Shown in pieces: positions 25,371 to 35,461 of a stretch of DNA of 64,000 nt. Position numbers and translations under genes: made by a program. A model generated the notes under the pieces. The model ran no database searches. It had not been told where the DNA came from and worked only from the letters and a program-made list of their open reading frames with translations. Numbering within the stretch: the stretch's first letter is position 1; the number at the start of each line of letters is the position of its first letter. Source of the stretch: Rhodopseudomonas palustris (GTDB lineage: Bacteria > Pseudomonadota > Alphaproteobacteria > Rhizobiales > Xanthobacteraceae); NCBI RefSeq assembly GCF_013415845.1, contig NZ_CP058907.1, forward strand, positions 868,001 to 932,000, read 5' to 3'.

Positions 25371-25928
25371 CTAACCGCCGGCGCGGGTGAACAGCGCGCT
25401 GAGGTCGTCGATGTCGGATTCCGTCACGGCGTTGAGCGCCGGATTCATCACCGCGGTCTGGCCGATATAGGCCCAGTACAGGAACTCGGCCCGGGGGCGG
25501 GCATGGCGACTCTCGACGCCGGATTCGATCATCAGCTTGGACAGGTATTCGACCCGCCTCGCGTCGACCGCGGCAACCATCTCGGCGGCGGCCGGATCGG
25601 TCGCGGCGAGCTCGCGGATGGCGCGGTCGAGGCTGCGGTCCTCGTTGAAGGCGAGCTTCATCAGATGTGTCAGCCGTGCGGGGCCGACGATCGCCGCATC
25701 GATCTCGCGGAACACCTGCTCGGTAACCCGCTCCTTCCAGAGCTGCAGCAGCTGGGTGCGGAAGTCGGTGGCGTCCTTGAAGTGCCAATAGAAACTGCCG
25801 CGCGACACGTCGAGGCCGGCGGCCAAATCGCCGACTTTGAGGGCGTTGGCGCCATGTCGGGCGAGCGTCCGCAGCCCGTGGGCAAGCCAGTCCGCGCGCG
25901 TCAGCCGATCTTTGGTATCCGAATCCAT
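25371..25928 (-). CDS. TetR/AcrR family transcriptional regulator
   Basis: A 185-residue repressor-type protein with a TetR HTH at residues about 33-52 (VGDLAAGLDVSRGSFYWHFKD in the second half) and an all-helical ligand domain behind it. The start at 25928 is favoured because a perfect palindrome lies just upstream; an ATG at 25943 would fall inside it. It is divergent from a beta-oxidation gene cluster starting at 26261, which suggests an acyl-CoA-responsive repressor like FadR/PsrA-type TetR proteins; that role is inference. Confidence 0.92.
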   Translation of the reverse strand: MDSDTKDRLTRADWLAHGLRTLARHGANALKVGDLAAGLDVSRGSFYWHFKDATDFRTQLLQLWKERVTEQVFREIDAAIVGPARLTHLMKLAFNEDRSLDRAIRELAATDPAAAEMVAAVDARRVEYLSKLMIESGVESRHARPRAEFLYWAYIGQTAVMNPALNAVTESDIDDLSALFTRAGG

Positions 25929-25937
25929 GCCGGCACC

Positions 25938-25956
25938 ATACACGCGTGTATTGACA
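25938..25956. promoter_or_regulatory. TetR operator overlapping a TTGACA promoter element
   Basis: The 14-base perfect palindrome ATACACGCGTGTAT (25938-25951) lies ten bases upstream of the TetR start. Its last T is the first base of a plus-strand TTGACA (25951-25956), with only a weak -10 match (TAGATG) 17 bases on. A protein bound here would cover both divergent promoters. The remainder of the gap, to 26260, has no recognisable gene or repeat. Confidence 0.65.
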
Positions 25957-26260
25957 CGGCCAAGCCGCGCCGTTAGATGCCATTCAGAGGTGTATGGAGA
26001 TGATCTGGCAGGCTGCTGCGTTGCGGCCGCTGGAAATCATCACATCGGAGGAGCGCTCGTGCACGCCATGTTGGTCCAGCGGCCGATGGTCGACCTGTCC
26101 CGAGCCGCCATCCCGGTGCTTTGCAGAGATTTGGAGACGTGCCGGCGCCCAAGCGCGCCGCGGCGTCATCGCGCTTGATGTCGCGACCGATGATGGTCGA
26201 ACATCCGCCCCGCCTTGCGTCTTCGCCGCAATCTTATCTCGCTCATCCGGAGAACTGCTG

Positions 26261-26647
26261 ATGGCCTTGAACGGGCTCGACACCTGGTATGCCTTCATGA
26301 AGTCCCACGACTCAGATGCGTTGTGGGATCTGCTGCATCCGGACGCGGTGTTCGAAAGCCCGGTGGTTCACACCCCGCAGGTCGGGCGGGACATCGTGTT
26401 CAAGTACCTCAAGGGGGCCGAAAAGGTGCTGGGCGGCCCGGGCTTCACCTATGTGGGCGAATGGCGCAGCGATAACAGCGCGGTGCTCGAGTTCGAGAAC
26501 GTGATCGAAGGCATCAAGATCAACGGCGTCGACATCATCACCTTCGCCGACGACGGACGTATTACCCACTTCAAGGTCATGGTAAGACCCTTGAAAGCGA
26601 TCAACCTGCTGCATCGCTTGATGGGAGAACAGCTGGCGCAGCAATAA
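26261..26647 (+). CDS. NTF2/SnoaL-like small protein
   Basis: A 128-residue single-domain protein with the NTF2-like cone-fold pattern: WYAFMKSHDSDALWDLLHPD, AVFESPVVHTPQVGRD, then strands ending in FADDGRITHFKVMVRPLKA. Such proteins are either small enzymes or binding proteins; no catalytic residues can be named. GGAGAA precedes the ATG at 26261, where family members start, although the frame is open to 25994. It is the first gene after the TetR operator and lies 93 bases before the acyl-CoA dehydrogenase gene. Confidence 0.85.
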   Translation: MALNGLDTWYAFMKSHDSDALWDLLHPDAVFESPVVHTPQVGRDIVFKYLKGAEKVLGGPGFTYVGEWRSDNSAVLEFENVIEGIKINGVDIITFADDGRITHFKVMVRPLKAINLLHRLMGEQLAQQ

Positions 26648-26740
26648 GCGCGCCGGCGACTGGTCGAATTCATCTCGCCGTCGCCTGAAGTTGTTTCAGG
26701 CGGCGCACACTTCACACCTGATCCCGATCGAGAGAACCGC

Positions 26741-28531
26741 ATGACGATCTACAAGGCCCCGGTTGAAGAAGTCGGCTTCCTGCTCAACGACGTTTTTCAG
26801 TTCGACCGCTACAACAACCTGCCCGGGTTCGCCGATGCTGCGGCCGACGTGCGCGACGCGATCATCAACGAGGCGGCGCGGCTGAGCGAGGAAGTGCTGC
26901 ACCCGCTCAACGCGGTCGGTGATCACGAGGGCTGCACGCGCCATGACGACGGCAGCGTCGCCACGCCGAAAGGCTTCAAGGACGCCTACAAGCAGATCGC
27001 CGAAGGCGGCTGGATGGGCCTGTCGTCGCCGGCCGAATATGGCGGCCAGGGCCTGCCGATCACGCTGACCCAGACGGTGCAGGAATTCCTGAACTCCGCC
27101 AACATGGCGTTTGCGATGTACCCGGGCCTGACCATGGGCGCCGCGGCGGCGCTGACGGTGCACGGTTCGCCGGAGCAGAAGCAGACTTATCTGCCCAAGA
27201 TGGTGTCCGGCGAATGGACCGGCACCATGAACCTCACCGAGCCGCAGTGCGGTACCGATCTGGGGCTGTTGCGCACCAAGGCGGTGAAGCAGGCGGACGG
27301 CAGCTACAAGATCACCGGTACCAAGATCTTCATCTCGGCCGGTGAGCACGATATGGCCGACAACATCATCCATCTGGTGCTGGCGCGGATCGAAGGCGCG
27401 CCGGCCGGCATCAAGGGTATTTCGCTGTTCGTCGTGCCGAAATTCCTGGTCAACCCCGACGGCACCGTCGGCGCCCGCAACGGCGTGATGTGCGGCTCGA
27501 TCGAGCACAAGATGGGCATCCACGGCAACGCCACCTGCACCATGAACTACGACGGCGCCACCGGCTGGCTGGTCGGCGAAGAGAACAAGGGCATGCAGGG
27601 CATGTTCGTGATGATGAACGAGGCTCGCCTCGGCGTCGCGGTGCAGGGCCTGGCGCAGTCGGAAGTCGCGTATCAGAACGCCGTCGAATACGCCCGCGAG
27701 CGGCTGCAGGGCCGGGCGCTGTCGGGGCCGAAGGCGACCGACAAGCCCGCCGATCCGATCATCGTGCATCCCGACATCCGCCGCGCACTGCTGACGATGC
27801 GCGCGTTCAACGAGGCGGCGCGGGCGCTGGTGTTGTGGACCGCGCTGAAGAGCGATGTCGCGCATCGCTCCAGCGACGCCAAGGAGCGTCAGACCGCCGA
27901 CGACCATCTCGGCCTGATGACGCCGGTGCTGAAGGGCGTGCTGACCGACGGCGGCTTCGCCAATGCGGTGGCGGCCCAGCAGGTCTATGGCGGCCACGGC
28001 TACATCGCCGCCAACGGCGTCGAGCAGTTCGTCCGCGATGCCCGCATCGCGATGATCTACGAAGGCGCCAACGGCATTCAGGCGCTCGACCTGGTCGGCC
28101 GCAAGCTGCCGCGTGACGGCGGTCGTGCCGTGATGGCGTTCTTCGCCGAGGTCGGCGCCTTCGCCAAGGAGCACGGCGGCGACGAGGCGATGAAGCCGTT
28201 CGTGGCGCCGCTGTCGACCTCGCTCGGCCATCTGCAGAAGGCCACCACCTGGCTGATGATGAATGCGATGGCGCAGCCGGACAACGCCGGTGCCGCCGCC
28301 ACCGACTACATGCACCTCTTCGGCCTCGTTGCGATGGGCTACATGTGGGCCAAGATGGCCAAGGTGGCGCAGGACAAGATCGCGGCCGAGGGCGCAAAGC
28401 CCTTCCTGACCCGGAAGCTGGTCACCGGCCGGTTCTTCGCCGAGCGGATGCTGCCCGAGACCGCGCTGCGGCTGACCCGGATCGAAGCCGGCTGCAGCAC
28501 CGTGATGGAACTGCCGGCGGAAGCGTTCTGA
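26741..28531 (+). CDS. Acyl-CoA dehydrogenase (large, FadE-like, with C-terminal extension)
   Basis: FAD enzyme for the first step of beta-oxidation. At 596 residues it is the large form with an additional C-terminal domain (residues about 470-596). Visible are MNLTEPQCGTDLGLLRTKAV (FAD/substrate region), KIFISAGEHD, the QVYGGHGYI stretch and MIYEGANGIQALDLVGRKL, which contains the usual catalytic glutamate. It lies upstream of thiolase and the FadB-like gene in the same direction, with a repeat between this gene and the thiolase. Chain-length preference cannot be read. Confidence 0.95.
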   Translation: MTIYKAPVEEVGFLLNDVFQFDRYNNLPGFADAAADVRDAIINEAARLSEEVLHPLNAVGDHEGCTRHDDGSVATPKGFKDAYKQIAEGGWMGLSSPAEYGGQGLPITLTQTVQEFLNSANMAFAMYPGLTMGAAAALTVHGSPEQKQTYLPKMVSGEWTGTMNLTEPQCGTDLGLLRTKAVKQADGSYKITGTKIFISAGEHDMADNIIHLVLARIEGAPAGIKGISLFVVPKFLVNPDGTVGARNGVMCGSIEHKMGIHGNATCTMNYDGATGWLVGEENKGMQGMFVMMNEARLGVAVQGLAQSEVAYQNAVEYARERLQGRALSGPKATDKPADPIIVHPDIRRALLTMRAFNEAARALVLWTALKSDVAHRSSDAKERQTADDHLGLMTPVLKGVLTDGGFANAVAAQQVYGGHGYIAANGVEQFVRDARIAMIYEGANGIQALDLVGRKLPRDGGRAVMAFFAEVGAFAKEHGGDEAMKPFVAPLSTSLGHLQKATTWLMMNAMAQPDNAGAAATDYMHLFGLVAMGYMWAKMAKVAQDKIAAEGAKPFLTRKLVTGRFFAERMLPETALRLTRIEAGCSTVMELPAEAF

Positions 28532-28551
28532 CGCTTTCGTCAAACCAACGT

Positions 28552-28633
28552 CGTCATTGCGAGCGAAGCGAAGCAATCCAGGGACGCACCGCAGAGCCGG
28601 GTTGCTTTGGTCGCTGCGCCCCTCGCCATGACG
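28552..28633. repeat. Palindromic repeat, family 2
   Basis: CGTCATTGCGAGCGAAGCGA followed by AGCAATCCAGG on the left; TTGCTTTGGTCGCTGCGCC and GCCATGACG on the right, with mismatches. It sits inside the beta-oxidation operon between the acyl-CoA dehydrogenase and thiolase genes. Confidence 0.8.
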
Positions 28634-28701
28634 CTGAGTCTTTCTGACGTTCTGCAATTCGTCCGGCTCCTTTGAGCCCGGACCGAAACGGGAGAAAACG
28701 G

Positions 28702-29910
<1,209 letters not shown>

Positions 29911-29952
29911 GTATTCGATAGCGCCGCGGGCCGCGCTACGCGCGACGGCCTG

Positions 29953-29980
29953 CTCCCTCCCCCCTTGCGGGGGAGGGGAG
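29953..29980. repeat. Palindromic repeat, family 3 half-element
   Basis: Single hairpin CTCCCTCCCCC-CTTG-CGGGGGAGGGGAG between the thiolase and FadB-like genes, matching the terminal hairpin of the longer family 3 elements. Confidence 0.75.
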
Positions 29981-30034
29981 ACGAACAACTACCGCCACGC
30001 CGCAATGGCTGCTGGCAGCGAAGGAGCTAATCAG

Positions 30035-32251
30035 ATGGCCTTCAAGAACTTCAAAGTCGAGACCGACGCCGACGGCATCGCACTGGTGACCTGGGACCTG
30101 CCCGGCAAGTCGATGAACGTGCTGGACGCTGCAACGATCGAGGAACTCGGTGCGATCGCGGAAGCCACCACCAAGGACGCAGCGGTCAAGGGCGTGGTGA
30201 TCACCTCGGCCAAGGACGCGTTTTGCGCCGGCGCCGATCTGTCGATGCTGGAGAGCATGAATCAGCAGTTCGCCCAGATCCGCAAGGACAAGGGCGAAGA
30301 AGCCGCCCAGAAGATGCTGTTCGACGAGAGCCGCAAGCTGTCGCAGATCCTGCGCGGCATCGAGACCTGCGGTAAGCCGTGGGTCGCGGCGATCAATGGC
30401 CTCGCGCTCGGCGGCGGCTTCGAAGTCACGCTGGCCTGCCACTATCGCGTCGCAGCCGACAATCCGAAGACCCGGCTCGGCCTGCCCGAGATCAAGGTCG
30501 GCCTGTTCCCGGGCGGCGGCGGCACCCAGCGGATTCCGCGCATCGTCGATCCGCAGAGCGCGATGACGATCCTGCTCAAGGGCGATCAGATCAAGCTCGA
30601 CAAGGCCAAGGCGCTGAAGCTGGTCGACGCGGTGGTGCCCGCGGCCGATCTGATCAAGACTGCCAAGGACTGGATCAAGAACGGCGGCAAGGCGGTGGTG
30701 CCGTGGGACGAGAAGGGCTTCAAGCTGCCCGGCGGCCCGGTGTTCTCCAAACAGGGCATGATGATGTTCCCGGCCGGCAACGCCATCTATCGCCGCGAGA
30801 CCTACGATAACTATCCGGCCGCGCGCGCGATCATGAGCTGCGTCTATGAGGGCCTGTTGGTGCCGATCGACGTCGCGCTGCGGATCGAGTCGCGCTACTT
30901 CGCGCACGTGCTGCAGACCAAGGAAGCGGCGGCGATGATCCGCAGCCTGTTCCTGTCGATGCAGGAGCTGAACAAGGGCGCGCGCCGTCCACAGGGTGTG
31001 CCGCCCACCAAGGTCAAGAAGCTCGCCATCATCGGCGCCGGCTTCATGGGCGCCAGCGTCGGCTACGTCTCGGCCAAGGCCGGCATCGAGGTGGTGCTGA
31101 TCGATCGCGACCAGGAGAGCGCCGACAAGGGCAAGGCACATTGCCAGTCGGTCATCGACGGCCTCATCAAGAAAGGCCGCGCCAAGGAGGCCGACCGCGA
31201 CGCGCTGATGTCGCGCATCACTGCGACGCCGGACTTCAATGCGATCTCGGATTGCGACCTCGTCATCGAAGCCGTGTTCGAGGATCGGAAGGTGAAGGCC
31301 GAGACCTACGCCAAGGCGCAGCCGCTGCTCAAGGAAGGCGCGATCTTCGCCTCCAACACTTCGACGCTGCCGATCAACTCGCTGGCCGAAGAGTTCAAGG
31401 ACCAGTCGAAGTTCATCGGCATCCACTTCTTCTCGCCGGTCGAGAAGATGATGCTGGTCGAGGTCATCGTCGGCAAGAACACCGGCGACGTCGCGCTCGC
31501 CACTGCGCTCGACTACACCCGCCAGATCGGCAAGACCCCGATCGTGGTGAACGACAGCCGCGGCTTCTTCGCCAACCGTTGCGTGCTGCGCTTCACCGCC
31601 GAGGGCCTCGAGATGCTGATGGAAGGCGTCCCGGCGCCGATGATCGAGACCGCCGCCAAGATGGCCGGCATGCCGGTCGGCCCGCTGTCGCTGGCCGACG
31701 AAGTGGCGCTCGACCTGATCCTGAAGATCATGAAGGCGACCGAAGCCGATCTCGGCGAACAGGCGGTCGATCAGCAGCAGAAGAAGCTGATGGTCGAGCT
31801 GGTCGAAAAGCAGGGCCGGTTCGGCCGCAAGAACGCCAAGGGCTTCTACGTCTATCCGGAGAAGGGCAAGGGGCAGAAGAGCCTGTGGGACGGCATCGCC
31901 GCACTGCAGCCGAAGCACCTCGATCCCGATACGATCGACGTCGAAGAGCTGAAGCAGCGCTTCCTGGCTGTGCAGGCGGTGGAAGCGGCCCGCACGGTCG
32001 AGGACAACGTCATCGTCGACCCGCGCGAGGCCGACGTCGGCTCGATCCTCGGCTTCGGCTTCGCGCCGTTCACCGGCGGCACGTTGAGCTACATCGACTT
32101 CATGGGCACCAAGGAGTTCGTGGCGCTGTGCCACAAGCTCGAGGGCAAATACGGCTCGCGCTTCACCCCGCCGAAGCTGCTCGAAGACATGGCCAAGACC
32201 GGCGACACCTTCTACCACCGCTTCGCTCCGAAGAAGCAGGCGGCTGCGTAG
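30035..32251 (+). CDS. fadB: Multifunctional enoyl-CoA hydratase / 3-hydroxyacyl-CoA dehydrogenase
   Basis: Combines steps two and three of beta-oxidation. Of 738 residues, about 1-200 are a crotonase domain (DAFCAGADLSML, NGLALGGGFEVTLACHYRVA, GLPEIKVGLFPGGGGTQRIP); about 330-510 an NAD-binding Rossmann domain (LAIIGAGFMGASVGYVSAKA, VIEAVFEDRKVK, GIHFFSPVEKMMLVEVI); the rest are C-terminal hydroxyacyl-CoA dehydrogenase domains. AAGGAG precedes the ATG at 30035. It ends the TetR-linked operon and is followed by a strong hairpin terminator. Confidence 0.95.
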   Translation: MAFKNFKVETDADGIALVTWDLPGKSMNVLDAATIEELGAIAEATTKDAAVKGVVITSAKDAFCAGADLSMLESMNQQFAQIRKDKGEEAAQKMLFDESRKLSQILRGIETCGKPWVAAINGLALGGGFEVTLACHYRVAADNPKTRLGLPEIKVGLFPGGGGTQRIPRIVDPQSAMTILLKGDQIKLDKAKALKLVDAVVPAADLIKTAKDWIKNGGKAVVPWDEKGFKLPGGPVFSKQGMMMFPAGNAIYRRETYDNYPAARAIMSCVYEGLLVPIDVALRIESRYFAHVLQTKEAAAMIRSLFLSMQELNKGARRPQGVPPTKVKKLAIIGAGFMGASVGYVSAKAGIEVVLIDRDQESADKGKAHCQSVIDGLIKKGRAKEADRDALMSRITATPDFNAISDCDLVIEAVFEDRKVKAETYAKAQPLLKEGAIFASNTSTLPINSLAEEFKDQSKFIGIHFFSPVEKMMLVEVIVGKNTGDVALATALDYTRQIGKTPIVVNDSRGFFANRCVLRFTAEGLEMLMEGVPAPMIETAAKMAGMPVGPLSLADEVALDLILKIMKATEADLGEQAVDQQQKKLMVELVEKQGRFGRKNAKGFYVYPEKGKGQKSLWDGIAALQPKHLDPDTIDVEELKQRFLAVQAVEAARTVEDNVIVDPREADVGSILGFGFAPFTGGTLSYIDFMGTKEFVALCHKLEGKYGSRFTPPKLLEDMAKTGDTFYHRFAPKKQAAA

Positions 32252-32303
32252 TCAGTTACTGACTCGTTGAGAAGACGAGGTCTCTGGCCCCGAGCACAGC
32301 CGG

Positions 32304-32430
32304 CTCCCTCTCCCGCTTGCGGGAGAGGGCTGGGGTGAGGGCGCCCCAGGCATTGACTTAGCAAGCGCGGACAGGAGTGCCTTCACCCGCCGCGCTTCGC
32401 GCGTCGGCCTCTCCTGCAGGCGGGAGAGGT
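32304..32430. repeat. Palindromic repeat, family 3
   Basis: Left part CTCCCTCTCCCGCTTGCGGG through GGTGAGG (32304-32340); right part CTTCACCCGCCGCGC through GGCGGGAGAGGT (32381-32430), in inverted orientation. It is non-coding and lies downstream of the FadB-like gene. The 373-base gap to the GST gene is otherwise filled by a terminator (32481-32515) and a family 2 repeat. Confidence 0.85.
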
Positions 32431-32480
32431 GCGCGCTGCCGCTGCGGCGAGGCTTCCTCTTACTTCCAGCAGAAACAACA

Positions 32481-32515
32481 AGGGCCGGATCATCGCGATC
32501 CGGCCCTCTCTGTTT
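32481..32515 (+). terminator. Rho-independent terminator of the beta-oxidation operon
   Basis: Perfect 11-base arms AGGGCCGGATC (32481-32491) and GATCCGGCCCT (32497-32507) around ATCGC, followed by CTCTGTTTT. It lies about 230 bases past the fadB stop. Confidence 0.8.
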
Positions 32516-32532
32516 TCGCCGTAGTTTCACCT

Positions 32533-32614
32533 CGTCATTGCGAGGAGCGAGGCGACGAAGCAATCCAGCTCCGTGCACTCGCCTGGATTGCTTCGCCTTC
32601 GGCTCGCAATGACG
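32533..32614. repeat. Palindromic repeat, family 2 (well preserved)
   Basis: CGTCATTGCGAGGAGCGAGG and GCAATCCAG on the left pair with CTGGATTGCTTCGCC and GGCTCGCAATGACG on the right. It lies between convergent genes. Confidence 0.9.
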
Positions 32615-32624
32615 ACGAAACCAC

Positions 32625-33239
32625 TTACGCCTTCTGCAGCAGCCCTTCGCTTTGCATCGCTTCCTGCACCTTCGGCCGAGCGGCGACGCGGGCCTTGAAG
32701 GCAGCGAGGTTGGGGTAGGGGGCGAGGTCGATCTTCATCCGGTCGCACCAGCTCAGGATCACGAACAGATAGCCGTCGGCCACCGTGAACGACGAGCCCA
32801 TCAGATAGTCTTTGCCGGCGAGCTGCTTGTCGACATAGCCGAGGTGGCGAGCGATGCGGTCCTTGAAGAAATTCTTGGCATCGTCGCCGAGCGTCGGGGC
32901 GAACAGCGGGCCGAAGCTCTTGTGCAGGTCAGTCGAGATATAGTTCAGCCATTCCTGCAGCCGGTAGCGCTCCGGCGATCCGTTGGCCGGCGCCAGCTTG
33001 CCGGAGCCTTCCTTGTCGGCGATGAACTGCACGATCGCCGGTCCCTCGGTCAGCACCGAGCCGTCGTCGAGGCCGAGCGCAGGCACCGACCCCTTCGGAT
33101 TGATCGCGGCGTAGTCGTCGCCGTTCTCCAGCTTCTTCGCCCGGATGTCGACCTTGACCAGGTCGAACGGCAGGCCGGCCTCGCTGAGCGCGATATGCGG
33201 CGACAGCGAACATGCACCGGGTGAATAATACAGCTTCAT
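32625..33239 (-). CDS. Glutathione S-transferase (beta-class-like)
   Basis: A 204-residue cytosolic GST. The N-terminal thioredoxin-like domain begins MKLYYSPGACSLSPHIALSE, with the Cys10 region typical of bacterial beta-class enzymes; NPKGSVPAL and LTEGPAIVQFIAD form the glutathione site. The helical C-domain includes GSSFTVADGYLFVIL. It conjugates or reduces with glutathione; the substrate is unknown. It is divergent from a MarR regulator, with two matching palindromes in between, and gshA lies just beyond. Confidence 0.95.
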   Translation of the reverse strand: MKLYYSPGACSLSPHIALSEAGLPFDLVKVDIRAKKLENGDDYAAINPKGSVPALGLDDGSVLTEGPAIVQFIADKEGSGKLAPANGSPERYRLQEWLNYISTDLHKSFGPLFAPTLGDDAKNFFKDRIARHLGYVDKQLAGKDYLMGSSFTVADGYLFVILSWCDRMKIDLAPYPNLAAFKARVAARPKVQEAMQSEGLLQKA

Positions 33240-33285
33240 GGAGTGCCTCCTCGGCGGGATTGGATTCAGGCGCGCGGGCGATTAA

Positions 33286-33325
33286 ATGCCGCTGCATGGG
33301 CAAGTCAAGATTGATGCACCTGCAT
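33286..33325. promoter_or_regulatory. Pair of 12-base palindromic operator candidates
   Basis: ATGCCGCTGCAT (33286-33297) and ATGCACCTGCAT (33314-33325) agree at ten of twelve positions and are spaced 28 bases apart, in the short gap between the divergent GST and MarR genes. They are likely binding sites of the MarR protein. Confidence 0.6.
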
Positions 33326-33348
33326 ACACTGCGCTACAGTCGCTATGG

Positions 33349-33852
33349 ATGGACGAGCCGATGAAACGCAAACCGTCGACCGAGGCCACTGCGGCCTGGG
33401 TCCGCCTGATGCGGGTCCGGAGCCGGGTGTTGGACGCTGTCGAGCAGGATCTGAAGAAGGCGGGCTTTCCGCCGCTGGCATGGTACGACGCGCTGCTCGA
33501 ATTGTCGCGCGCGCCGGGCGGCGAGATGCGCCCGGTCGAGCTCGAAAAGCAGATGCTGATCCCGCAATACTCCACCTCGCGCCTGGTCGACCGGCTTGTC
33601 GACGAGGGGCTGGTGGTGCGCCGCGAATGCCGCAGCGACAAGCGCGGCCAGTTCGTCGAAATCACCGAGGCTGGACGCGAATTGCAAAAGAAAATGTGGG
33701 CCGCCTATTCGGCGACGATCGAAAAACATGTCGGCTCGAAATTGTCCGATGCCGACGCCGTCCGGTTGTGCGGCCTGCTCGACCGGCTCGGCTGCTCCTG
33801 CGACGGCTCCGCCGCTGCGCTCGACGCGCGAGACACCGCAGTCTCGCGATGA
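33349..33852 (+). CDS. MarR family transcriptional regulator
   Basis: A regulator of about 167 residues with a central winged HTH: PVELEKQMLIPQYSTSRLVD as the recognition region and LVVRRECRSDKRGQFVEIT as the wing. The C-terminus has a CSCDG cysteine pair (LGCSCDG), which might sense redox. The start is uncertain: ATG at 33349 or 33361, neither with a strong ribosome-binding site; the open frame from 33286 would include the palindromes and is less likely. It is placed between GST and gshA, which suggests control of glutathione-related genes; that is inference. Confidence 0.9.
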   Translation: MDEPMKRKPSTEATAAWVRLMRVRSRVLDAVEQDLKKAGFPPLAWYDALLELSRAPGGEMRPVELEKQMLIPQYSTSRLVDRLVDEGLVVRRECRSDKRGQFVEITEAGRELQKKMWAAYSATIEKHVGSKLSDADAVRLCGLLDRLGCSCDGSAAALDARDTAVSR

Positions 33853-33945
33853 TAAACAGCTCTCGCTTCGTGTTCGCGGTTGCTTCCAGCCGCGGCTTCC
33901 ACCACCTCGCGTCGCCCGATCCCGCGCGCTTCTTCCGGACTTCCC

Positions 33946-35316
33946 ATGGCGCGTGACCAACTCGATATGACCCCGCTGAATTCGCGTGACGAACTGGTCG
34001 CGTGGCTCGAAGCGGGCGTGAAATCGCCGGCCGAATTCCGCATCGGCACCGAGCACGAAAAGACCCCGTTCACGCTCGACGGCCATCACCCGGTGCCCTA
34101 CGAGGGCGCCCGCGGCATCGGCGCTCTGCTCGAGGGGATGAAGATCTTGCTCGGCTGGGAGCCGATCATGGAAGGCCCGCACATCATCGGGCTGCACGAC
34201 GTCACCGGCGGCGGGGCGATCTCGCTGGAGCCGGGTGGCCAGTTCGAATTGTCGGGTGCGCCGGTCGAGACCGTGCATCAGACCCATGCCGAGCTGATGG
34301 CGCATCTGGCGCAGGTGCGCGAAGTGGCGACGCCGCTCGGGATCGGCTTTCTCGGCCTCGGCATGACGCCGTCGTGGTCGCGCAGCGAGATCCCGGTGAT
34401 GCCGAAGGGCCGCTACAAGATCATGACCAACTACATGCCGAAGGTCGGTCGCTACGGCCTCGACATGATGTACCGGACCTGCACGGTGCAGACCAATCTC
34501 GACTTCTCGTCGGAAGCCGACATGGTCAAAAAGCTGCGCGTCTCGGTGGCGCTGCAGCCAGTCGCGACCGCGCTGTTTGCCAACTCACCGTTCACCGAGG
34601 GCAAGCCGAACGGCTTCCTGTCGTTCCGCTCGGAGATCTGGCGCGACACCGACAACGATCGCTCGGGCATGCTGCCGTGGGCGTTCGAGGACGGCATGGG
34701 CTTCGAGCGTTGGGTCGACTACGCGCTCGACGTGCCGATGTACTTCGTCAAGCGCGGCGACAGCTATATCGACGTGGCCGGCTCGTCGTTCCGCGATTTC
34801 TTCGACGGCAAGAATGACAAGCTGCCGGGCGAGCGGCCCACGCTGTCGGACTGGGCCAATCATTTGTCGACGATCTTCCCCGAAGTGAGGCTGAAGCGGT
34901 ACCTGGAAATGCGTGGCGCCGACGGTCAGCCGTGGGGCCGCCTGACGGCGCTGCCGGCGTTCTGGGTCGGACTGCTGTACGACGACACCAGCCTCGACGC
35001 CGCCTGGGAGCTGGTCAAAGGCTGGAGCGCCGAGGAGCGCCAGGCGCTGCGGGACGAGGTGCCGCGGCTGGGGTTCAAGGCGAAGATCGGCAACCGCTTC
35101 CTGTTCGAAATCGCCAAGGATTGCCTGGTGCTGGCCCACGCCGGGCTGCGCCGCCGCGGCCGCATCGACGCCACCGGCCTCGACGAATCGCGGCATCTGG
35201 CGCCGCTCGACCGCATTCTCGACAACGGCCATACCCCGGCCGAGGAGATGCTCGAGAAATACAACGGTGCGTGGCGCGGCTCGGTGGAGCCGGCCTACAA
35301 CGAATTCGCGTTCTGA
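33946..35316 (+). CDS. gshA: Glutamate-cysteine ligase
   Basis: First step of glutathione synthesis: ATP-dependent joining of glutamate and cysteine. The 456-residue length and motifs match the alphaproteobacterial/plant-type (class 3) enzyme: FRIGTEHEKTPF, GGAISLEPGGQFELSG, YKIMTNYMPKVGRYGLDMM and TCTVQTNLDFSSE. The start at 33946 (MARDQLD) lacks a strong ribosome-binding site, but the upstream codons have no family-like sequence. It follows the MarR gene by 93 bases in the same direction. GshB is not in the window. Confidence 0.95.
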   Translation: MARDQLDMTPLNSRDELVAWLEAGVKSPAEFRIGTEHEKTPFTLDGHHPVPYEGARGIGALLEGMKILLGWEPIMEGPHIIGLHDVTGGGAISLEPGGQFELSGAPVETVHQTHAELMAHLAQVREVATPLGIGFLGLGMTPSWSRSEIPVMPKGRYKIMTNYMPKVGRYGLDMMYRTCTVQTNLDFSSEADMVKKLRVSVALQPVATALFANSPFTEGKPNGFLSFRSEIWRDTDNDRSGMLPWAFEDGMGFERWVDYALDVPMYFVKRGDSYIDVAGSSFRDFFDGKNDKLPGERPTLSDWANHLSTIFPEVRLKRYLEMRGADGQPWGRLTALPAFWVGLLYDDTSLDAAWELVKGWSAEERQALRDEVPRLGFKAKIGNRFLFEIAKDCLVLAHAGLRRRGRIDATGLDESRHLAPLDRILDNGHTPAEEMLEKYNGAWRGSVEPAYNEFAF

Positions 35317-35461
35317 ACGCTGGCGGACCAAGACCGCGCTGGCCCGCGCCGTTCATCCGCCATACAGGTTGCCGGCCGTCAGATGGGTCGTGGGGCTGCG
35401 CTCCGGATTGGCCTGAGTTCCATCGGCCAAGTTTCCGGGCCTAACGCGAAAGCAAGTGTGA

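Noticed and set aside
29936..32218. A 760-codon open frame on the minus strand
   Set aside because: Antisense to the FadB-like gene; its composition (Asp/Arg/His-rich) reflects the opposite strand and no motif is recognisable.
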